In this document: one piece after another, positions 57,349 to 64,000 of the stretch
Layout: each line of letters starts with the position of its first letter
Position numbering within the stretch: the stretch's first letter is position 1
Origin: Sclerotinia nivalis
Lineage: Eukaryota; Ascomycota; Leotiomycetes; Helotiales; Sclerotiniaceae
Length of the DNA: 64,000 bases
NCBI GenBank assembly: GCA_029531795.1
Contig: JAPEIS010000001.1
Coordinates: 992,001 to 1,056,000 of the forward strand
Reading direction: 5' to 3'
Notes under the pieces: model-generated
Told to the model about the DNA's origin: nothing
Database searches by the model: none
Seen by the model: only the letters and a program-made list of their open reading frames with translations
Position numbers and translations under genes: made by a program

Positions 57349-60300
57349 CTGTGCAGGGGATAAGAAGGCTGTGACTGGTGATGGCGGCACATACAGATAG
57401 TTTTAAAGAGATGAGACACTCGAAATAGACTGACGTTACTTTCGGATCTGGGGAGATTATAAACTCGGCGTTGATGAGGAACAATAGACGTTGTGATGTA
57501 CCTATTTTGGTTCTATTCGAGGGATTCCAGGAGGCACTTAAATCAAGGTCTCCGCCTCAACTTATCCAAGGGGAGTAAGGCTTAAAGTACCTAAAGCATG
57601 TATGTGGACGGCGCTGTAGCGCTGCTCCCGTCAGCATCTGATTGGTCAGATTGGGGACAGGTTCGAAGGATTCAAAACCCTGTCATACATGGTTGCCCCT
57701 CGACCGTAAAGTTGTTCGTGAAGAGATGGGGGAAAACAAAACAGGCGCCAGAGCGACACACCCGCACTCTGGGTTCATCTGGGCACGTCAACGTTTGAAT
57801 AACTTAGCGCGACCCGTAGGGCTTTCTGAGGAAAGGACGAGGCACACCACAAAAAGTCAAACCAGGAGCACAGGAGATTTTCCCCTCTCAACAGTGAGCT
57901 ACGCCGCTCATCACGGACCCCATTGAGACCAATTAAGGGACCCATATTATGGCAATAACCAAGACTAATTAACGATAATTCTAATTGAACAACAATCCAG
58001 GCGTCTGAGTAATTTTTCTTGATGTATTGAAGTGGAATTTTTTGATGAAACAACTTTCGGCAACATTACTAGGTAATTGTAAAATGTCCGCCTAGATCCA
58101 ATTTGATTGTCGTTACTTTGAAGTCATCATCAGAATGGCATGCTGAAGAGACATTCCCAAACTTGCGGGTAATTTGTAACACAACGCTTTTGGACCCAGT
58201 TCGTGATGAAATCTGACAGGTTGTTGTGTTGTGTACAAACTAACAAACCAGCATTACGATTAACGTTTTGTAAGCTAACCCAAAAAAGGACTAACATTAT
58301 ACGAGCAATCATTATCTATTTGAGTACAATAAATAGCTTCGATAAAGGGAAATTTGTTCGGTGTAAAGAAACATTGCGCGCGCTTACACAACATATTAAT
58401 TAATGCTCTGATGTTATTTCATATATCGCCAGTATCATGTCATGAACCACAGACAAGCAGGTTGAAGGTGGAAAGAGGCTTGTACTGTGACAAGGCAACT
58501 CTTAATGTAGGCAGGCAAGAAAAAAGAATTAAAAGTAGAGTCAATATAATGGTGCGGGTCTATATGATGGGTACAAACTAACATTGGTAGGTGCAGACCA
58601 ACCGCATGAAAAAGTTGAACGGTATGAAGTTCCGACAGATAGAAACAGCTTTAATTCCCTACTCTGATTTACCCCTTGATCCCTACACCATCTCAATTAT
58701 CCTTACCATATCTGTTTTTCTCCAGCCAGACCCACGTTTTTTTTGGATGAAGTAGCCAGGGGTTATTACCATGTTACCATGGCACCAGTCTGATGAACGC
58801 AAGCATGTCTCACTATTGTCCCCATATAAATGTACTTTAGATTTCAACAGTGAAAAATATGAAAAATAGGCTATACCTAAATAATTCTACGGTGCCTACA
58901 AATCTATACACTAATTGTGACCAAAACAACGATCTTCTTCAATTTCAATTTTTGCTTGCTCCCCCATCTCTCGAATAATAACAAAGTAGATATTAGCTGC
59001 CGCATTTTCTCATTTCAGTACCCGAGGCTCTCCTCTCAACCGACAAAATCGTTTCAAACATAATGTCTTTCTTATTCCTGTTTGCTGTACCATTATCGTA
59101 TATCTATCTATTTTCTACATGGGATGTTAGGTTTGATGAAGAACACGAGCAAGATACTTCGTACAGTCAGTATCTCGCTGACATAGCACTACTTGGTAGT
59201 TTTGGTGTAATTTACCGGTTATAAAAATGGTATATGTAATCTTAATTTTGCTTCATGTGGTGTTGTATGATGTCGATTCTGATTCTGATTTTCAGCAAGC
59301 CCAGCCCAGCCCAGCCTCGCTGAGAATATCTTTCTATTAATTTTGGGCTTGATTAAATTCGCAGTAGAGAGGTAAGTTGACTTGACGAACACGCGAAGAA
59401 CCTCCAAATCCGTCGCGTTACAGGTTCGCTTAAATAATTGTAGGGGTTGGAAAAGCTTATGTGATATATCCGCCGGGCTAATATGTCAAAATCTCGTTGC
59501 CTTGATGAAGAGATCTATACTTGGCTATATGTGGATTTGGACCTGTTCCACTTTCTCAATGAATAATCATTTAATAGAATACTCCAATGTTCACAGAGTA
59601 GTATTTCCACGTTTCGGTGAGTCGTGCGATAGCAACAAGCTAATTAGATACCCATCTCATATCTCACATGCTAACAGGCTTACTACTCCGTTTTCCCCCT
59701 TTCTACCAATCAGCCAGTGGGGTCCGGAACGATGATTGTTAAATGCGAACTCCACTTTGAGCTCGTCTATACTAAGGCATCTACATTTTCATCAAAATCT
59801 TACATTTTCATTTGCACCTTACCCATCTCGACGACCAGCACATGCATATGTCTACAGTTTTGTAATTTGGAATCTTCGGAGCGATACGGCAATATGGATC
59901 AACTGGGGATACCGTCAAGGTCTAATAACTATCATCACACATACTACATATCACCATTATTACGGTCATATAGTAGGTGTGGAATTTGAAACATTGTTCT
60001 CGAGGCAGTGTCGGTGAATTACTCGAAGGTGGGTGAATGTCTCAAAATAGAACAAACAGAACACGAAACCCAAGATCCGGAATCGAGAATGGGATTCTCG
60101 ATTTAACTACCCGTTGCCGGAGATGCGGTACTGTACTTTCTAGCTTCAACTCACCGCGGCTCCGTGCAATCAGTCATTGTCAAACTTCAAGGAGAAAAAG
60201 AGGCTCAAAGGATCATTTAGGATATTACTTGTTGATTTCGTAACTTGACGATATGTCCATTTTCGATTGTTTCACATTCCATATTTGGAAGGTACTAGTT

Positions 60301-63234
60301 CATTGTAATTACTCTACTACTATCTTAGGGATATACAGAATATGCATTTGGACACCGCATTTGTCCCGCCCGCCCAATAATGCTCCACGAGGTACATGGT
60401 AAATGATGGAGAAAAAGAAGCATTGCGCCACCGTTGACCTAAAGATTCCATCAAATCTAGGCTACATGTAGACCAACTCATCGCACGGCTCACAATCACC
60501 CGCTGTCTCGAATGCATCATCACGAATCTCATCACCAAAAACAAGTTCTTTCATTCAAAATTATTCCCGGAGGTCGTCTCAATTTCATCATGACACTTAA
60601 AATAAACACAAAACAACAACACTACATACTACCTAGTACCTTACTAGTATCTGCAGCCCTGGCCTGTTCAAACCTGCACTACCTGCAGCTAGCCAAGATA
60701 GAACACTTCCAGAATCATACGGCCCCCCATGATTACCTCATTTTGATTTTCATACTTACTTCCAATTCGTTCGTTGGCAGCGTCTCATTCTTACATTCTA
60801 AGTGCTTATCTGCTTACCTGCTTGTAACCTCGTCATGTGGACGAATACCCAAATGCATGTACTTCCTCAAGTATGGTTGTAAGGAAAGTACCTAGTCTAG
60901 TCCTTAGGAATCTTGATATAGGACGAACGAGCATAACTGCTGGATACTTATTAATGCTGATCTCCAAACGGAGTAATATTTCAAATTGCTTGACCAGCTT
61001 TCCCACCTCCGCTTATGTGATGGTGGTTGCATGTTCCACCAACCATACATTCTGACATTACATCGTCTGTAGAATGTCTCAAAAACCTCACAAGAAAAGC
61101 ATCAATTCATTTCACCTGAATATTAGTCAGGTAAGAATAGGATACGCCTTCGGGAGGGGAAACCACTATCATGCTCGACACCAAAGATCAAGATATCTTT
61201 CACGTACGAAATCAAAAGAAGTTACGAACGTAACCTTAGCGAATTAGACAATAGTTTTCATTAGCGCGAGAATGATGAGAGATCGGAAACACGCAAAAAT
61301 ACCAGATTGGCATCATTTTCAATCTCCATCAAGGTTTCCATTCAGAACTATAATGTATCCTTGGAACTGAAATCGTCATACGCTTCCGCTCCAATCGCTC
61401 TTTTTCCATGTCAAGAAGTTTCGGAGTCCAGGAGATTTTACAAGCTCGATTTCCCGGATTCGTTTAGATGTCAAACAAAAATTCCTTCCTATATAGGAGA
61501 TCAACGAGATAAGCAAGTTAGATATCTTCAATACCATGTGGCATGACCCAACAGACCCTAATGGCTCAAGATGCATCGTCTCCATTACCAACAACATGAA
61601 GAATCCACACGAAGAACATCCATGCTGGCATGTGGCGCCTACATATGGTCTAGTGTGCGGGCTTCACATGAGCAGTCTCATTGGGTACTGTATATGTAAT
61701 ACTTTAAGCATTCTGCATGTGTGCGGCGTGGGATTGGTTTGAAACGTTCCAGGAACCCATGAAATTCACAAGGAAAGACTCAATACCAATACTACAAGCC
61801 GCGATGTCCGGATTATTTTGATATCAAGCTTAGAAGAACAGCAACAGCATTTTCACCATAACTCAATCGGTAACCTTGGATCTTAGATTCATCATGATCG
61901 CTCGAACCACGCATTCTCCCCGTCCCGCGTGAGGCAGGATGGGATGAGGAATGCGGTACAGACCGTAAAGTGGCCTTGGTGGCTCATTCGTTTCCCCTCT
62001 TTTTTTTTTTTTGCAATCAGTTCAGTTGAAATAGCGCTTCCGCTATGGAACCCCTGAAACCAAAATTGCCCACCAAAACACAAGCCTGAGAAACTTTTTG
62101 ATTGTCAAATTTGAATGAGGACATTGAAAAGGTATTGAGAAGCGAGGTTTCAAGTCTACAAAATCAATTGATTGCCGACATTCAACTTCGATATTGAAAA
62201 ATCGATAATACTTACGGCTTAGGTATCACGAATCGCGATTTATCACGTATACCGCGTTTATCCGAACAATCAATTGTCCCACATCTAATTTTATCCCACT
62301 TGCAATTTTCTACAACCATCTGAAATTTCCGAGATATAACACCAATCAAGGCTGTGTGCCGTAATGATCTACCTAAGGAGTAGTTTGCCCCTGCAGAACG
62401 CGATGGTCGGTCGCCATGTGCTTGTCCTACCTTTCCAGGCAGGTGGTAGCTATAGGCGGGAAGGGGGAAGGGTGATGTTGTGTTGGTTTGATCGACAGAG
62501 GTGGGGTTCATGAAAAAGGCTAAGCCATGAGATTTCTTAAAATAGTTTATGATTATTCTACGAAATATGAAATTGGAAATAGATGTAGATACCCTTGGAA
62601 GGCGCTTCAATCATGATTGAATGCAATCTTTCGAGTCGCCAATAAGCTGGATGGGAAACAGAAATCAGGTCGATTTTCAAGTCTATCGTTTGATGTAAAC
62701 GTGGGGGCTTTTTTTCTCGGCCTGCATGATGGATGGAGGCTGGTTTACGAAGGTACTTGCTGTACGTTGACCTGTATGTTTCCCAGGAGGTAGGAGATAC
62801 GTACGAGCGACCAGCGACAGCATCCTATGATGCTATCGCCAGTTCTCTACCACAAGAAACATTGGGCATTGGGCATTGGGCATTGGGCTCAATCTCAATC
62901 TCAATCTCTCAATGTCCTCCAAGCAATTCATGTACTTTTAAAAGCTCTTTTCTGGAAAGTTAGGTAGGTACTTCAGTCTTCAAGTTGCAGACACAATTAT
63001 TCCAATCCAAGCATTCTACCCTCAGATGGGCAGTCGTACTTTCCTCATCCGCCGTTCTTTCTGGAATGAACAAAACTGGCAAGCACGATGTGGGGTAACC
63101 GCAACTCAACGATCTGGCAGTGCTGGCCGCTGATATCGATGAAACCTTCACCTTTACATACAATATCTCAATTTCAACCTCTCAATCCGAGTTTTCGATT
63201 TCTGAGATCTTTTCGTCCATTCAAACTATAGTTG
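57349..63234. other. 5.9-kb gene-poor region between the C2H2 factor and the sugar transporter
   Basis: Upstream of both flanking genes. It contains an AGCCC run at about 59,298-59,315, a T-run near 62,000, a 7-bp CATTGGG repeat at 62,860-62,887 and a CTCAAT repeat just after it. Open stretches at 59382-60017, 60037-60243, 60512-61055, 61307-61742 and 62212-62610 were read and show no recognisable domain or consistent splice pattern. No gene is supported. Confidence 0.5.
62860..62905 (+). repeat. CATTGGG x4 followed by CTCAAT repeats
   Basis: Four perfect 7-base units CATTGGG at 62860-62887 are followed by a short CTCAAT-type array. They lie about 330 bp upstream of the sugar-transporter ATG. 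Confidence 0.85.
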
Positions 63235-64000
63235 ATGGCAGATAAAACAGCCGAGACGATGAAGCAGTCCACGCATTCGAATGCTCGAGATGGTTCAAAT
63301 GATTCGAATGAAGAAGCAGGACCCCAAGATGCTTTGATCAATGAGCCGGTAGTAGCCGTAGTAAGTGCATCGGAGGAAGATATGGAAGATGCCATACATC
63401 CATATGTTCAGGGCGGGTTCAGAGGCATTATTGCCTCACCTTATGTTGCTGGAGCGGCTATTTTAAGCACAGTTGGTGGACTTTTATTTGGTACGTAGCA
63501 AATTTGGAGAGGACCACACGACGCATTTGATTGTCGCATTGAGTTTCAGGAAATTCATAGCATCTCATTGTCGCATCAGGTTTGGGACATTCACAACATT
63601 TCATTGTTCTAACGTTTCTTAGGCTATGACCAGGGCGTAGTCTCCGTTGTCCTCGTCATGGAAAGCTTCATCGCCGATTTCCCACGCATAGGTCCTCATT
63701 CCAGCGGTTTTTTGAAGGGTCTTTTGACGGCCATGATCGAATTCGGTGCCTTTTTCGGTGCTCTGAACCAGGGCTGGATTGCGGATAGATACTCCAGGAA
63801 ATACTCTATAATGATTGCTGTCGGCATCTTCCTCGTGGGAAGCATCTTACAAACCGCGGCTGTTAGCTTCAATATGCTCATTGTGGCCAGACTTATTGGA
63901 GGCATAGGCATTGGAATGCTGTCGATGGTTACGCCTATGTATATCTCGGAAATTGCTCCCCCTGAAATTCGTGGAACTTTGCTTGTTATGGGTAAGTGAT
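63235..64000 (+). CDS. MFS sugar/quinate-type transporter, 5' part (runs off the window)
   Basis: The start is the ATG at 63235 (MADKTAETMKQSTHSNARDG). Exon 1 is 63235-63490, intron 63491-63622 (132 bp, GT...AG) and exon 2 is 63623-63991, followed by a GTAAGT donor that leads off the right edge. The split Gly codon gives LLFG-YDQGVVSVV, the first-helix motif of the sugar-porter family. Further on are DRYSRKYSIMIAVG (the loop 2-3 motif), GGIGIGMLSMVTPMYISEIA and PPEIRG (the PMYxxEIAPxxxRG signature). About 85 residues precede the first helix and are hydrophilic. The substrate could be a hexose, pentose, lactose/cellobiose-type sugar or quinate; the N-terminal fragment does not decide this. Confidence 0.88.

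Noticed and set aside
60512..61055. Plus-strand frame with a hydrophobic LLVSAALACS stretch resembling a signal peptide
   Set aside because: The stretch is internal, there is no clear mature domain and the downstream part looks random.

Overview
The window is nuclear DNA of a filamentous ascomycete. It is most likely a member of the Sclerotiniaceae and probably Botrytis. Genes are split by 45-200 bp introns with GT...AG ends, intergenic spacers are long, and a very AT-rich block of transposon relics carries the stop codons and Cys/His-to-Tyr changes expected from repeat-induced point mutation (RIP). The strongest taxonomic clue is a group III hybrid histidine kinase. Its spliced model (1311 aa, six HAMP repeats) puts Ile365, Val368, Gln369 and Asn373 exactly where they are numbered in Botrytis BOS1. 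The genus is inferred from the sequence alone.

Layout. 1-10.2 kb: three nested, RIP-degraded retroelements. A LINE (minus strand) was split by a Ty1/copia-like element (minus), which was itself split by a Ty3/gypsy chromodomain element (plus). 10.8-12.1 kb: a four-exon gene for a polytopic membrane protein. 12.9-14.8 kb: an F-box protein gene with higher GC than its flanks. 16.1-16.8 kb: a secreted protein with a Kex2-like propeptide and an LSGC...His motif like that of toxin deamidases. 17.4-24 kb: a zone of small and broken genes: a MADS-box mini-protein, a C2H2 protein interrupted by one stop codon, a decayed SIR2-like gene, and a decayed DUF3435 (Starship-captain/Crypton-like) tyrosine recombinase with a second copy of its C-terminal zinc finger. 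24.4-25.6 kb: a pyrimidine-rich degenerate satellite.

26.4-30.8 kb: the BOS1/os-1-type osmosensing and fungicide-response kinase (minus). 35.4-39.6 kb: a Munc13-like C2/MUN protein (minus). 41.2-44.3 kb: a large F-box protein with an acidic tail (plus). 45.2-47.0 kb: an NRT2/CrnA-type nitrate transporter (minus) whose upstream region holds clustered GATA sites and a NirA-like site. 49.3-50.0 kb: a two-exon gene of unknown function (minus). 53 kb: a possible small Cys-rich gene. 54.5-55.0 kb: a 40-bp tandem repeat and an inverted-repeat element. 55.8-57.3 kb: a C2H2 transcription factor (minus). 63.2 kb to the right edge: the 5' part of an MFS sugar-transporter gene (plus).

The genes form no operon or obvious biosynthetic cluster. 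The core genes (kinase, Munc13-like, nitrate transporter, C2H2 factor, sugar transporter) look intact, while the left 24 kb is a RIP-affected accessory zone. The most novel candidates are the secreted LSGC protein and the co-oriented SIR2/DUF3435 relics.
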